A stretch of DNA of 64,000 nucleotides from Calditrichales bacterium MX18-03 (GCA_021083345.1 JAJGRE010000005.1:124001-188000); one strand, 5' to 3'; counted from the first letter of the stretch, positions 1 through 10,299 are shown. A program made the numbers and translations. The notes: a model not told the origin generated them from the letters alone.

Positions 1-1
1 A

Positions 2-613
2 AGTAATAGCCTTAAAACCGGTGACGTGGTACTATGTCACGGAACGGCTGCAGAAAGCCATATCATTGAGGCGGTTGAATGGTCACACTGGTCTCATGTA
101 GGAATGATAATACTTCCGGAGGATATAGGCCTGCAAAATACAAAGGGTCCTTTGTTCTGGGAGTCCACATCTTCTTCCGACGGGATCAAGGATGTTATCC
201 TGAAGCAATGCAAAACAAACGGACCGATGTTGATTCCTTTAAAGGACAGGCTTACGGTGGATATTACAAAAAAGTACGATACGGATTTTCAGATCAGGTA
301 TTTGGATGGCGCCTTGACAGATGAGATGTATACTGCACTAAAAAGCTTTATTGACAAGGTGCACAATTTACCTTTTCCTGATACAAAAAAGTTTTTAAAG
401 GATTATTTAGAGGGAAGGGATTCAAATAAAACAGCTGACAAAACAACATATTTTTGCAGTCAACTGGTTTCGGATACATATATGAGTATGGGTATCCTTT
501 CTTCCAGATATGTCAGCAACAGCTACGCCCCAAAGGATTTCTCAGGTGAAGGGGCGCTACCTTTTACTTGCAGGATGTTTTTAAGGGATGGGAGTTATAT
601 AGAGTTTGTATAG
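2..613 (+). CDS. YiiX-like permuted papain-fold amidase (5' end outside window)
   Basis: The reading frame is open to the left edge. Upstream of the first GTG (26) it reads L-K-T-G-D-V-V-L-C-H-G-T, the typical first strand of YiiX/YebB-type permuted NlpC/P60 proteins, so the gene starts before the window. Two conserved blocks of that family are visible: the histidine block W-S-H-V-G-M-I around residue 25 of the visible part and the cysteine block Y-F-C-S-Q-L-V near residue 145. These two residues would form a papain-like catalytic pair in permuted order. Members cleave amide or thioester bonds in lipids or cell-wall material; the substrate here is unknown. The next gene starts within 20 bp, so the two are probably co-transcribed. 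The family call is fairly secure, the function is not. Confidence 0.7.
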   Translation, partial: SNSLKTGDVVLCHGTAAESHIIEAVEWSHWSHVGMIILPEDIGLQNTKGPLFWESTSSSDGIKDVILKQCKTNGPMLIPLKDRLTVDITKKYDTDFQIRYLDGALTDEMYTALKSFIDKVHNLPFPDTKKFLKDYLEGRDSNKTADKTTYFCSQLVSDTYMSMGILSSRYVSNSYAPKDFSGEGALPFTCRMFLRDGSYIEFV

Positions 614-628
614 TAGAGGGTGAATATA

Positions 629-2569
629 GTGAGAGCGAAATATGCCATTATTATATTGATAATTTTAGTAACAGCGATCAGTTTTTGCTATGCAATGGAT
701 AACAGTGATATGCCCATGGCCCAGAAAGGTGTGCTGGATTTGACCTCATGGGATTTTACGAAGAACGGGCCAGTGCTGCTAAACGGAGAATGGGAGCTTT
801 ACCTTAATCAATTCATAGACCCAGAGGATTTCAAAAATGGATTAGTTGTGTCGCCTGAGTATATACGGTTTCCGGCAACCGGCGGAGATTTTGAAAAACT
901 GGATCCTGCTATTAATAATAAGGCGTATGCGACATTCCGGCTCCGCGTAAAACTGAATGATTTGGGCAAAAAGCTGGGCTTAAAAACTTACATCATGCTT
1001 TCATCATACAAGGTGTTTGTGAATGATGAATTCAAGGCTGAAGTGGGTAAGGTCGGTGCAAGCAAAGAGGAAAGTAAGCCGTACTATATGAATTCACAGG
1101 TTTATTTTCAAAAGGACGGCGATGAAGTGGAAATCATATACCATGCGTCGGATTTTCACCTGAATGACTTGTCAATAAGAAGCCCTGTGTTTGGGTCGGA
1201 TACTCAGATTGAAAAGCAGGCAAGCTATAACCTAGGTAAAGATATGTTTTTGTTTGGCAGCTTATTTATTATGAGTATTTACCATTTCGGACTTTTTGCC
1301 AAAAGGAGGAAGGAAAAGGCACCCCTGTATTTCGGGCTGTTGTGTTTATTAATCGCTCTGAGGACTCTGGTGACAGGAGAACGGTTTCTAGAACAGGTCG
1401 TTTTTCTACCCTATGAAGTGTACAGCAAGATAGGCTATATCAGTGCTTTTATGGGATTACCCGCGTTTATCAATTTTCTCGATAAAACAATTAACAAGCT
1501 GCTTTGGGAAAAGGCTGTGAGAATAACGAATTACGTAGGCATTGCCTTGACATCAGTCACCTTACTGACATCAAGAAAATTCTATGATGCTTTTCTCAAT
1601 CCCTTTTTTGTTCTTGTTGCCGTGATATTGCTGTATGCCTTGATAAGGCTGCTGTTAGCATTTTATAGGAGAACCCGGTATGCCGGACTTGTATTGGTTG
1701 GCTTTTTAGCCATTGGGGTTACTGTAGTAAATGATATGATTTATCAAAATAAGTTGACCGGCATTGGCTCAATCGTACCCATTGGGGTATTTCTGTTTAT
1801 ATTTTCCCAGTCCTACCTGCTGGCGTCCAAATTTTCAAGCGCTTTTAACGAAGCGGAGAAGCTGACGGCTGAGAACCAAAGCATTCTATCGGAGCTAAAG
1901 GAGCTGAATGCAGGCCTCGAGAGAAAAGTTGAAGAAAGGACGGAGGAGCTGAACGCTCTGATGCTTGAGCTGGAGAGCAGCAACATGGATCTGAAGGAAA
2001 GTATGGATCAACTGGCCCTGGAGGTTGAGGAGCATAAAAGAGCAGAAAAAGAAATAAGTGCAGCATACGAAAAGATTGAATTAATGTCAAAAACCGATTA
2101 CCTCACCAAGCTCTCTAATAGAAGGGACATATTTGAGCGGATGCAAAAAAAAGAACAGCATGCAGCTTCAATGGTATACTCCGTTATCCTATGTGATATT
2201 GACCATTTTAAAGCAGTGAACGATTCCTACGGACATAGTGTGGGAGACAAGATGCTGGAAAAAATAGCAGACCTTCTAAGAAGCGCTGTGGGGCCGGATG
2301 ATAGTGTAGCAAGATGGGGTGGGGAGGAATTCTTATTACTGCTTAAAAACACGGAAGGGCATAAAGCCTATGAGATTGTGGAGCAGATAAGGAAATCCAT
2401 AGAAAATATGAGCTTATTGGAAGATAACAATAGTATCAGTATAACAATGACCTTTGGTATTTGCCAGTTTGATGGTACTGCAAGCTTTGAAAGCTGTATT
2501 GCCAAGGCAGATAAAGCATTATACGCGGGGAAGAAAAGCGGCAGGAACAAGGTTGTACTGGGTGAATAG
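629..2569 (+). CDS. 7TMR-DISM membrane diguanylate cyclase (GGDEF)
   Basis: About 646 residues. A signal peptide (hydrophobic stretch ending F-C-Y-A) is followed by an extracytoplasmic beta-rich domain, roughly residues 30-200, of the 7TMR-DISM type. Seven membrane helices follow (about 205-400), then a coiled coil rich in E-E-L-N repeats (about 405-480), and a C-terminal GGDEF domain with the active-site motif G-G-E-E-F at residues 564-568. The intact signature predicts synthesis of cyclic di-GMP from two GTP in response to an external ligand, probably a carbohydrate given the DISM fold. I chose the GTG at 629 because AGAGGG lies about 8 bp before it; a GTG at 620 would overlap that ribosome site. 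A long hairpin terminates the transcript about 55 bp downstream. Confidence 0.85.
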   Translation: MRAKYAIIILIILVTAISFCYAMDNSDMPMAQKGVLDLTSWDFTKNGPVLLNGEWELYLNQFIDPEDFKNGLVVSPEYIRFPATGGDFEKLDPAINNKAYATFRLRVKLNDLGKKLGLKTYIMLSSYKVFVNDEFKAEVGKVGASKEESKPYYMNSQVYFQKDGDEVEIIYHASDFHLNDLSIRSPVFGSDTQIEKQASYNLGKDMFLFGSLFIMSIYHFGLFAKRRKEKAPLYFGLLCLLIALRTLVTGERFLEQVVFLPYEVYSKIGYISAFMGLPAFINFLDKTINKLLWEKAVRITNYVGIALTSVTLLTSRKFYDAFLNPFFVLVAVILLYALIRLLLAFYRRTRYAGLVLVGFLAIGVTVVNDMIYQNKLTGIGSIVPIGVFLFIFSQSYLLASKFSSAFNEAEKLTAENQSILSELKELNAGLERKVEERTEELNALMLELESSNMDLKESMDQLALEVEEHKRAEKEISAAYEKIELMSKTDYLTKLSNRRDIFERMQKKEQHAASMVYSVILCDIDHFKAVNDSYGHSVGDKMLEKIADLLRSAVGPDDSVARWGGEEFLLLLKNTEGHKAYEIVEQIRKSIENMSLLEDNNSISITMTFGICQFDGTASFESCIAKADKALYAGKKSGRNKVVLGE

Positions 2570-2622
2570 GACTTAATAAGGGCAAGCCTTCGCATTTACC
2601 ACCGTTACGCAGAACCTTATCA

Positions 2623-2685
2623 CAAATTAAAGAAGCGGCCTATAAGCAAGATGCATCAATGCTTATAGGCCGCTTCTTTAATTTG
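2623..2685. terminator. Long perfect hairpin terminator
   Basis: Two 26-bp arms (2623-2648 and 2660-2685) are exact reverse complements around an 11-nt loop. The arm begins CAAATTAAAGAAGCGGCC and the right arm ends in CTTTAATTTG, so only a broken T-rich stretch follows the GC core. It separates the diguanylate cyclase gene from the transpeptidase gene on the same strand. The symmetry would let it work in both directions. Confidence 0.75.
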
Positions 2686-2833
2686 ATAGGGAAGTCATTC
2701 TAAAATAACTAAACATAAGGGTAATAGACTATATGCTATCTAAATGTCAGGCTTAAAATCAAGAATTCAAACATAGTATAAATTAGTTATTATACATAGA
2801 TGAATGTAATTCTCATGAAAGGTATAAATCCGG

Positions 2834-4222
2834 ATGAAGAATATATATAAGCTTTTTAAAAGTGAGGCAGCAGGAAAAATAATTTCATTACTAGCTTCAA
2901 TTGCATTCGTATATTTCTTTATTTCATTCTATTTTACTTATCATACCTTCTTCAGGACAGTAATAAACGGAGTAGATGTTTCATTAAAGGCGCATGACGA
3001 TGTAGATGATATAATCAAAAGTCATATTAAAGATTATAAGCTAAGGTTAATTGAAAGAGACGGTGAAACAGAAGAGATATCAGGACAAGAGATTGGATTG
3101 CAATACCATGAAAAAAATAGTATTCAGAAAATTTATCAATTGCAGATTTCAACTTTATGGATCAGCTCATTACTAAAGGAACAGAAGTATTATGTTGATG
3201 ATTTAATTGCATATGATAGGGGTATTTTAGAAAATAGAATTAATGAGCTGAACTGCTTGAATAAAGAAATCATCGAACCGAAAAGTGTAGGCTTCAAGTA
3301 TTCAGGTGGTTTTTATGAAGCGATTGAAGAAATATATGGGAACAAGGTATATAAGGATAAATTAAGTAAAGCTATAAAAATGAGCATCTCTAGAGGAGAA
3401 ACAGAGCTTGACTTAAATGAAAAGCATTGTTACGAAAATCCAAGATTCACTCTGAACTCTGTTAAGACTTCTGTAACTAAAAACCGACTTGATCACTATG
3501 TAAAAGCAAAAATCACTTATCTATTTGGGAGTGAAAGAGAGACCCTGGATGGAAATGTAATAAACAAATGGCTTAGTGTTGATGAAGACCTGGAGGTAGT
3601 GATAGACAATAAAGCAGTCATGGGATACGTTGGGGGCTTGAGCCTGAAATATGATACAGTTGGGGCAGCAAGGAAATTTATAACCTCTATAGGTAAAACA
3701 GTAGAAGTTAAGGGGGGGCTTTATGGATGGAGAATCAACCGTGCTGCTGAAACAAAAGCGCTAATAGAAAATATAAAGCTTGGTGAAGTACTTGAAAAAG
3801 AACCGATATATTCCCAAAAGCCTTTGTTCAGGGGTGGAAATGAAATAGGCAATACATATGTAGAAATAAATGTAACAAGACAGTATTTATGGTTTTATAA
3901 GGATGGAAAGCTAATAGCCCGGGGCGCTGTCGTTACAGGGAATCCCAATAAAGGATACGCTACTGTGCTGGGAACTTACATGCTGAACTATAAGCAAAAA
4001 GGGGCGACCCTGGTTGGTCCGGATTATGAAGCTGAGGTAACTTACTGGATGCCCTTTTTCGGGAATATAGGAATACATGATGCAAGCTGGAGATATTCCT
4101 TTGGAGGGGACATCTATAAGAGAAATGGAACCCATGGCTGTGTAAATGTGCCAGTGTATTTAGCTAAAATAATTTATGACAATATAGAAGATGGAACGCC
4201 TATTATATGTTATGAGGAATAG
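2834..4222 (+). CDS. L,D-transpeptidase (YkuD) with peptidoglycan-binding-like domains
   Basis: 462 residues. One N-terminal membrane helix (about 17-40) anchors an extracytoplasmic protein. The middle (about 45-330) resembles the repeated domain often found before YkuD domains in clostridial L,D-transpeptidases, containing N-G-V-D-V-S and a later W-R-I-N. The YkuD domain spans about 335-462 and has the catalytic block T-H-G-C-V-N-V, with Cys436 as nucleophile and the upstream His in I-G-I-H-D. The reaction forms 3-3 meso-diaminopimelate cross-links or attaches proteins to peptidoglycan. The gene stands alone between two hairpins. The GAAAGG before the ATG is a modest ribosome site. Confidence 0.88.
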   Translation: MKNIYKLFKSEAAGKIISLLASIAFVYFFISFYFTYHTFFRTVINGVDVSLKAHDDVDDIIKSHIKDYKLRLIERDGETEEISGQEIGLQYHEKNSIQKIYQLQISTLWISSLLKEQKYYVDDLIAYDRGILENRINELNCLNKEIIEPKSVGFKYSGGFYEAIEEIYGNKVYKDKLSKAIKMSISRGETELDLNEKHCYENPRFTLNSVKTSVTKNRLDHYVKAKITYLFGSERETLDGNVINKWLSVDEDLEVVIDNKAVMGYVGGLSLKYDTVGAARKFITSIGKTVEVKGGLYGWRINRAAETKALIENIKLGEVLEKEPIYSQKPLFRGGNEIGNTYVEINVTRQYLWFYKDGKLIARGAVVTGNPNKGYATVLGTYMLNYKQKGATLVGPDYEAEVTYWMPFFGNIGIHDASWRYSFGGDIYKRNGTHGCVNVPVYLAKIIYDNIEDGTPIICYEE

Positions 4223-4256
4223 AATCATAGTAAAAACCTTCGAAGCGCAAAAGCAA

Positions 4257-4277
4257 ACCGCCGGCTAAACCGGCGGT
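4257..4277 (-). terminator. Terminator of the aminotransferase gene
   Basis: The arms ACCGCCGG and CCGGCGGT flank a 5-nt loop. Read on the minus strand, a T-rich tail (TTTGCTTTTG) follows, which fits termination of the minus-strand aminotransferase gene. On the plus strand there is no T-tract, so stopping of the transpeptidase transcript here is less certain. Confidence 0.7.
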
Positions 4278-4311
4278 CATGATTCAAAACGGGTATTGTA
4301 TATTTAATTAT

Positions 4312-5628
4312 TTATCTTTGTGATTCAAACTGTCTTAAAAGCTTGACAAACAATTCAGGGATCTTTGCCATATTCTCAGGTGTTTCTACGAATGAAATCC
4401 TGAATTGGGTGCTTCCCGGGTTTTTCTCACCGGCTTTAACATTATAGAATCCCTTCATCGGTGCTACCAGAAGCGTTGTTTCAACGCCGTCGAGGTTAAC
4501 AGATCCTTCCCCAGCGCAGTACAAAACGAAGTCAATTGCATCAAACCCAGGCTTTACGACGTTTCTGACGTCAATTACCGTGTAAATGGATGCGTCAGGG
4601 CTGGATACAATCAAACCAGGTTCCTGCTCCTTCAGGCCGTTATACACATTGAATATCTGTTCTTTGTAATAACTACGGATACTCTTGCACCATTCGGCAA
4701 TTTGTTCCTTGCTTTCATGTGCAAGTGCACCGAATACATACTGGCCGATTGCATTGGCACAAAGGTTAGCAGTATACTCAGCTACGGAGCGGTTGTTGTA
4801 TTCGGCACTGTCGGTGATCAAGGCGCCGATTCTTAAACCGCAGGCATTCCATACCTTAGATGCAGTTTCGATACTGATTCTCCTGCCTTCGATGCCAGGT
4901 ACTTCTGCATCTGTAACGCCCCAGATGCTCACCAGCTCGCCGCCTTCTTCATAGAAGAGCTCACGGTAAGCTTCATCGCTGATCATCCACAGGTTGTATT
5001 TCACGCACAACTTAGCCAATTCTTTCATTGTTTCATAATCATAGTACTGTCCGGTAGGATTGTCATAAGGAATGACCAGAAGCGCTCCAGGATTATTTGT
5101 CTTAATCGCTTCTTCAATTTTATTCAGTTCCGGAAGGCTGAACTTGCCGGACTCATTTAAGTTACGCGTTACGGTAACGATTTTGCGTCCGACTCTTTCT
5201 GCAAAAGAAATATAGTTGGTGTAAGCCGGGTCGATTACCATCAGAGGCCTTTCACTGGTACCTGCAGGACCACATACACCGATTAACAGCAATTCCATAG
5301 CAGAAGACCCGCCGTCTGTAATCTGAACGAACAATTTGCTTGTATCGAAACCTTCGCACTTCAGGATGTTTTTGAAAGCATCCTGACATTCTACAGTACC
5401 GGCAGTTGTTGTATATCTTACAACACCCTTCGCAAAGGGGCTCTCAGGTGCACCAAGTGCAAACATTCTTTTCTGCATAGCCGGGTTTGTAGGAAGCGAA
5501 ACATTACCGATACCTACATTGATAACAGCCTGGGGTTTGACTTTACGCTCCTCATACTTCATTTGTGCCAGACGGACATCTGAAGGTGTCCTTGATTCAA
5601 AGTGAGCGGATAGAATGGGTTTACTCAT
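4312..5628 (-). CDS. PLP-dependent class I/II aminotransferase
   Basis: 438 residues, the usual length for fold-type I aminotransferases. The PLP-binding lysine is Lys258 in E-T-A-S-K-V-W; the P-Y-D-N-P-T-G motif (Asn contacting the PLP ring), the D-E-A-Y-R block and a late R-I-S-F arginine are present. It would exchange amino groups between an amino acid and a 2-oxo acid in the cytoplasm; the substrate cannot be fixed, and aspartate- or aromatic-type use is possible. An AAGGAG ribosome site lies about 8 bp before the ATG. The gene is monocistronic, divergent from the GH2 gene across a 307-bp gap, and ends at its own terminator. Confidence 0.85.
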   Translation of the reverse strand: MSKPILSAHFESRTPSDVRLAQMKYEERKVKPQAVINVGIGNVSLPTNPAMQKRMFALGAPESPFAKGVVRYTTTAGTVECQDAFKNILKCEGFDTSKLFVQITDGGSSAMELLLIGVCGPAGTSERPLMVIDPAYTNYISFAERVGRKIVTVTRNLNESGKFSLPELNKIEEAIKTNNPGALLVIPYDNPTGQYYDYETMKELAKLCVKYNLWMISDEAYRELFYEEGGELVSIWGVTDAEVPGIEGRRISIETASKVWNACGLRIGALITDSAEYNNRSVAEYTANLCANAIGQYVFGALAHESKEQIAEWCKSIRSYYKEQIFNVYNGLKEQEPGLIVSSPDASIYTVIDVRNVVKPGFDAIDFVLYCAGEGSVNLDGVETTLLVAPMKGFYNVKAGEKNPGSTQFRISFVETPENMAKIPELFVKLLRQFESQR

Positions 5629-5935
5629 TATAAAACTCCTTTTCTAAAAAGTATTTGTTAAACTTCGAGCTATACTACTTAAGTTATGTTATATACTTTA
5701 TATTATTTATCCAGTATTATTTTAGCATTAATTCATGTTCATTTCACTTGTTTTTTAAAACTTTAATAAAAAACTATCAATGCTTGCTGCAGCTGCAGGG
5801 AACTGTACCGCAAATGGCTGCAATTCGGTGAATTTTTCAGCAGAAGATGTATTTATCAATTGCAATAATCCCTTATAATGAAAATAGATCGATGTATTTC
5901 AATCAATCAAGTAATTTTTACAGGAGAAAAAAGCA
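5629..5935. other. Divergent intergenic region (aminotransferase / GH2)
   Basis: This 307-bp AT-rich gap must carry two divergent promoters. On the plus side TATAAT at 5874-5879 is a good -10, but no convincing -35 lies 16-18 bp upstream. A 12-bp GC-rich palindrome CTGCAGCTGCAG at 5787-5798 stands out from the AT-rich surroundings and could be a protein site. I see no gene, RNA or riboswitch. Confidence 0.45.
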
Positions 5936-8350
5936 ATGGGTAGAATTGTAAAAAATATCAATCTGGACTGGAAGTTTTTAAGAGGGGACGAGCCAAGAGC
6001 ATGGTATAAAGGCCTGGATGACTCGAACTGGCGTAATGTGACCTTACCCCATGACTGGTCTGTCGAAGAGCCTTTCAGTGAAGCGCATTCAAGCGGAACC
6101 GGATACTTGCCGGGCGGTATCGGTTGGTACAGAAAAACATTTTCTTTACCGGAAGAACTGAAGGGTAAAAGAGTCTATATTACGTTTGATGGCGTTTACA
6201 ATAATTCGCAAACCTGGTGCAACAGCTATTACATTGGAAAAAGACCTTTCGGCTACAGTTCCTTTACATACGACATCACTGATTTCGCAGCTTTTGGTGA
6301 TGTGAAAAATGTTATTGCAGTCAAGGTAAATCATAAAGATATTGCCGACTCCAGATGGTTTACCGGCTCAGGGATTTACAGGGATGTGAGCATTACAATT
6401 ACGGATGCCGTACATATAGATAAATATGGGGTGTTTGTCACTACACCAAATGCAGCAAAAGAGCAGGCAACTGTTGCTATTGTTGTCCACGTGGTGAATG
6501 AAGCTGCGAAAGATGCAGACATACAAATAAAAAATACACTATATGACGCAAATGAGAAAGTTATTGATGCGGTACTGGATTCAAGGGCTGTTCAGGCAGG
6601 CTTAAGCTTGAAAATTGATCAGGCCATAACAGCAGCAGCTCCGGTTTTGTGGTCTCCCGATACGCCTTACCTGTATGCCCTACTGACAGAGATAATAAAA
6701 AATGGGGAAGTAATCGATCATGTCAGGACACCTGTCGGAATCAGATGGTTTGAATTTGATGCAGACAAGGGCTTCTTCTTAAATGGTACTAACCTGAAGA
6801 TCAAGGGTGTTTGTGTTCATCATGATGCAGGTTGTCTGGGTGCGGCAGTTCCCCCAAAGGTGTGGATCAGAAGGCTTAAGGCACTTAAGGAAATGGGCTG
6901 CAATGCTATAAGGACAAGCCATAATCCGCCGGCAGCCAACCTGCTTGATTTATGTGATAGCATGGGTTTTCTGGTTATGGACGAAGCCTTTGATGAATGG
7001 GAAGGCGTAAAGAACAAATGGTCGACGGGGCATAATATATACCCACCCAAGCATTTCGGCTATTATGAATATTTTCCGGAATGGAGTGAAATCGACATCA
7101 AGGAAATGGTCTTAAGAGATAGAAACCATCCTTCGATTATTTTATGGAGCATAGGAAACGAAGTGGACTATCCCAATGATCCTTATTGCCATCCTCATTT
7201 CAAAACCATGACTGGGAACAATGATGCAAACAAACCGGCAGCCGAAAGGGAATACGATCCGGACAAACCCAATGCAAAAAGACTTACAACCATAGCAAAA
7301 CGCCTTGTCAAATATGTAAAGGAGTGTGATACGACAAGACCTGTTACGGCGGCACTTGCTTTTCCTGAGCTGTCAGACATTATCGGGCTTGCCCAGGTTC
7401 TTGATGTGGTAGGATACAACTACAAGGAACATTTATATAAGGAAGCCCATGAAAATAATCCATGCAGGGTCACATACGGAAGTGAAAACGGTTCGCTCTT
7501 GGATTCGTGGCTTGCTGTCAGGGACAATGATTATATATGTGCTCAGTTTATCTGGACCGGAATCGACTATATGGGGGAGGCAAAAGGGTGGCCCGTGCGC
7601 GCTTCACAATCGGGATTTTTGGATCTGGCGGGCTTTAAAAAATCAAAATACTTCTATCGCCAGAGTATATGGTGTAAAGAGCCCATGCTGCACCTTTCCA
7701 TAAAGAGAAAAGACGATCCGGCTTATCAGGGAAACAGCAGATGGCATGGCGGTGAGCCTCATTGGAATTGGAGTGCAGGAGAACAAGTCGAGGTTATTTG
7801 TTATACCAACTGTGAAGAAGCAGTACTGTTTATAAATGATAGATCTTTGGGAACTAAAAAACTCAAGGACGCTTCCCAGTGTTATCTAGCATGGGAGGTT
7901 GATTTTGAAGAAGGGACATTGAAAGCTATTGCCAAATGTAGTGGCGCTGTTATCTGCTCCGCAGAACTTTATACTGCCTCAGAACCTGAAAGATTAGCGA
8001 TGAAAGTTGATCAAGCAGAGCTGACCGCTGATGGTCAGGACATCGCTCATATTGAGATACAAATAATGGATGGAAGAGGAAAGCCGGTCTATTTGTCGGA
8101 TAATCGAATAAAGCTGACGGCAGAAGGCCCAGGGGAGATAATTGGGATAGAAAACGGCGATGCGCAGGATTTGGAACCCTATAGCTCCAGGACAAGAAAA
8201 GTATGTAATGGGAAGCTTCTTGCTTACCTTAGAACAACCACCACCGCAGGACAGATCGTAGTAAAGGCGGAGTCGCTAGATTTGGAGCCGGCCCAGATCG
8301 TTGTAAACAGCATGCTGCCAAGTACAAAAGATAAGAATACGTTGTCTTAA
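5936..8350 (+). CDS. Glycoside hydrolase family 2 (beta-galactosidase type)
   Basis: 804 residues with no signal peptide, so cytoplasmic. Domain order is that of GH2: a sugar-binding jelly roll (about 1-160, with L-P-H-D-W and W-Y-R-K), an immunoglobulin-like domain (about 165-270), a TIM barrel (about 275-570) and C-terminal beta domains including a late Ig-like domain (about 690-795). The acid/base is Glu409 in S-I-G-N-E-V, and the nucleophile is probably Glu517 in Y-G-S-E-N-G. R-T-S-H-N-P is the conserved substrate-site block. It should remove terminal beta-linked sugars from imported oligosaccharides; galactose, glucuronic acid or mannose cannot be told apart here. An AGGAG site precedes the ATG. 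The agmatinase-family gene follows after 56 bp with no terminator between. Confidence 0.85.
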   Translation: MGRIVKNINLDWKFLRGDEPRAWYKGLDDSNWRNVTLPHDWSVEEPFSEAHSSGTGYLPGGIGWYRKTFSLPEELKGKRVYITFDGVYNNSQTWCNSYYIGKRPFGYSSFTYDITDFAAFGDVKNVIAVKVNHKDIADSRWFTGSGIYRDVSITITDAVHIDKYGVFVTTPNAAKEQATVAIVVHVVNEAAKDADIQIKNTLYDANEKVIDAVLDSRAVQAGLSLKIDQAITAAAPVLWSPDTPYLYALLTEIIKNGEVIDHVRTPVGIRWFEFDADKGFFLNGTNLKIKGVCVHHDAGCLGAAVPPKVWIRRLKALKEMGCNAIRTSHNPPAANLLDLCDSMGFLVMDEAFDEWEGVKNKWSTGHNIYPPKHFGYYEYFPEWSEIDIKEMVLRDRNHPSIILWSIGNEVDYPNDPYCHPHFKTMTGNNDANKPAAEREYDPDKPNAKRLTTIAKRLVKYVKECDTTRPVTAALAFPELSDIIGLAQVLDVVGYNYKEHLYKEAHENNPCRVTYGSENGSLLDSWLAVRDNDYICAQFIWTGIDYMGEAKGWPVRASQSGFLDLAGFKKSKYFYRQSIWCKEPMLHLSIKRKDDPAYQGNSRWHGGEPHWNWSAGEQVEVICYTNCEEAVLFINDRSLGTKKLKDASQCYLAWEVDFEEGTLKAIAKCSGAVICSAELYTASEPERLAMKVDQAELTADGQDIAHIEIQIMDGRGKPVYLSDNRIKLTAEGPGEIIGIENGDAQDLEPYSSRTRKVCNGKLLAYLRTTTTAGQIVVKAESLDLEPAQIVVNSMLPSTKDKNTLS

Positions 8351-8406
8351 ATATTATAAATAAGTTCTTATGTGCTGTAACTAGTACCATAATAAGGAGT
8401 GAAGTT

Positions 8407-9336
8407 ATGAAAAAAACAGAAGAAATGATACAAGAGTCAGCCATCTGGGCTGGTCTTAACAGACCGGATCTATCCTTGCCGAGTGCCGATATCATTGTTT
8501 TTGGCATTCCGTATGATGGCGGTGTGAGTTTCAGAAGCGGGGCAAAAGATGCCCCGGCTGCCCTGCGAGGCATCACTTATACCATTGCGCCTACTACGGA
8601 GTATTTTGAAGATATTTCTGAACTCAAGATATTGGACATCGGTGACTTTGAAGCAACGACCCGGGAGGATTTATTTGCTGAAGTTGAAGATAAGGTATGC
8701 GAGCTTGTGAGACAAAATAAGTTCTTTACAATGATTGGCGGGGACCACTCGACGACTATCCCGGTGCAAAGAGGGATCAATCGGGCTTTGAATGAGCCCT
8801 TCGGAATCATCCACATAGATGCTCACTTTGATCTTTGCAATGAGCTGGAAGGAGACACGTTGTCCCATGGTTCCACCGAGCGTAGAGCCCTTGAACTCAA
8901 TAATATCACCTCAACGGAAAATATTTTCTTTATTGGTATCCGCTCCATCGAAATGGATGAGATGGCATTCATGAGAAATAATAGGGTTCATGTCATCAAT
9001 GCCCATGAGTTTCATAACTTTGGAGTCAGTCAGGTATTGGATTCGGTAAAAGCTCAAATGCAGGCATTCAATAAGATTTATCTGACCTTGGATATTGATT
9101 GCCTAGACCCGGCTTATGCCGCGGGAACCGGAACACCCCAGTTTGGAGGTCTTCACGCCCGAGATCTTTTGAATCTGCTCAAAGGGTTGTTTGACTTGCC
9201 GATCATTGGTTTTGATGTCGTGGAGATTGCGCCCGGATTAGATCCTGCACTTACTTCGCTGTTTGCCGGCAGAAAAATCATTACAGAGTGTTGGGGACAC
9301 TATCTTAGAAAAAGGAACCGGTTGGATTTGGGATAA
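8407..9336 (+). CDS. Agmatinase-family ureohydrolase
   Basis: 309 residues, the normal length for agmatinases. All Mn-binding blocks of the arginase/agmatinase fold are present: G-G-D-H-S (His), I-D-A-H-F-D (Asp, His, Asp) and D-I-D-C-L-D-P (two Asp). The enzyme would hydrolyse a guanidino compound, agmatine to putrescine and urea in the classic case; guanidinobutyrate or another guanidino substrate remains possible because no polyamine gene adjoins. An AAGGAG ribosome site lies 7 bp before the ATG. It sits between a GH2 enzyme and a VOC protein with short gaps, which gives no pathway hint. Confidence 0.85.
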   Translation: MKKTEEMIQESAIWAGLNRPDLSLPSADIIVFGIPYDGGVSFRSGAKDAPAALRGITYTIAPTTEYFEDISELKILDIGDFEATTREDLFAEVEDKVCELVRQNKFFTMIGGDHSTTIPVQRGINRALNEPFGIIHIDAHFDLCNELEGDTLSHGSTERRALELNNITSTENIFFIGIRSIEMDEMAFMRNNRVHVINAHEFHNFGVSQVLDSVKAQMQAFNKIYLTLDIDCLDPAYAAGTGTPQFGGLHARDLLNLLKGLFDLPIIGFDVVEIAPGLDPALTSLFAGRKIITECWGHYLRKRNRLDLG

Positions 9337-9414
9337 TACTCTAATGCAAAGGGCATAGCTTAAATGACTCAAAATAAAAATCTTATCAACCACCATTCTG
9401 AAAGGAGATCAACT

Positions 9415-10299
9415 ATGCAAAAAATAGTACCTCATTTATGGTATGACAAGGAAGCCAAGGAAGCAGCCATGTTCTATATCAGCCTATTTGATCAATCCAA
9501 GCTCGTTAATTCGACGATTCTAGAGAACACCCCTTCAGGAGATGCAGAGATTGTGAATTTCGAACTAGCTGGACAGCCATTCGCAGCAATAAGTGCAGGT
9601 CCCTACTTCAAGTTCAACCCATCGATATCTTTTATAGTCGCTTGTAAATCTGTAGAAGAAGTGAATGCGAAGTGGAGCGCATTGTCAGAAGGCGGAACCG
9701 AATTGATGCCGCTGGACGAATATCCCTTCAGCAAGAGATACGGATGGCTTCAGGACCGTTATGGTCTGTCCTGGCAGCTGATGCTTTTCGAGGGTGGGCA
9801 GCAGGTTCAGAAGATAACGCCCAACCTGCTTTTTTCCAATGATGTTTGCGGGAAAGCAGAAGAAGCAATAAAGCACTATGTTGAGGTTTTCGAGGATTCT
9901 GAGATTGGATTTGTGAGCAGATACGGAGAAGGGGAAGCAATGTCGCCCGAGGCGAAGGTGAACTATGCAGCCTTCAAGCTTTGCGGCATTGATTTCTCGG
10001 CGATGGACAATGCTTTTGGTGCGGATTTCAATTTCAATGAGGCATTTTCTTTTATGGTGAAGTGCAAGGATCAGGCGGAGATCGACTTTTTCTGGGATAG
10101 GCTTTCAGCCGTTCCGGAAGCGGAGCAATGCGGATGGATCAAGGACAAATTCGGTGTTTCATGGCAGATTGTACCTGCAAATCTAGATGATGTCATGTTC
10201 CATGGCACAAAGGATGAAGTTCAAAGGATGACCGAGGCATTTCTAAGAATGAAGAAGTTTGATTTGGAAGCTTTGGAAAGAGCAAGAGCGGGAAATTAG
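9415..10299 (+). CDS. Tandem PhnB/VOC-fold protein
   Basis: About 294 residues from the ATG at 9415, chosen because AAAGGAG lies 8 bp before it; an ATG at 9364 has no ribosome site. The protein has two similar halves of about 140 residues. Each begins with a P-x-L-W/F-x-x-x block, carries an F-x-V-x-C-K block and ends with G-W-x-x-D-x-x-G-x-S-W-Q, the PhnB-type vicinal oxygen chelate signature. Duplicated PhnB proteins are widespread and mostly of unknown function; the old label demethylubiquinone methyltransferase is unlikely here. It may bind a small molecule or metal. A strong terminator follows. Confidence 0.8.
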   Translation: MQKIVPHLWYDKEAKEAAMFYISLFDQSKLVNSTILENTPSGDAEIVNFELAGQPFAAISAGPYFKFNPSISFIVACKSVEEVNAKWSALSEGGTELMPLDEYPFSKRYGWLQDRYGLSWQLMLFEGGQQVQKITPNLLFSNDVCGKAEEAIKHYVEVFEDSEIGFVSRYGEGEAMSPEAKVNYAAFKLCGIDFSAMDNAFGADFNFNEAFSFMVKCKDQAEIDFFWDRLSAVPEAEQCGWIKDKFGVSWQIVPANLDDVMFHGTKDEVQRMTEAFLRMKKFDLEALERARAGN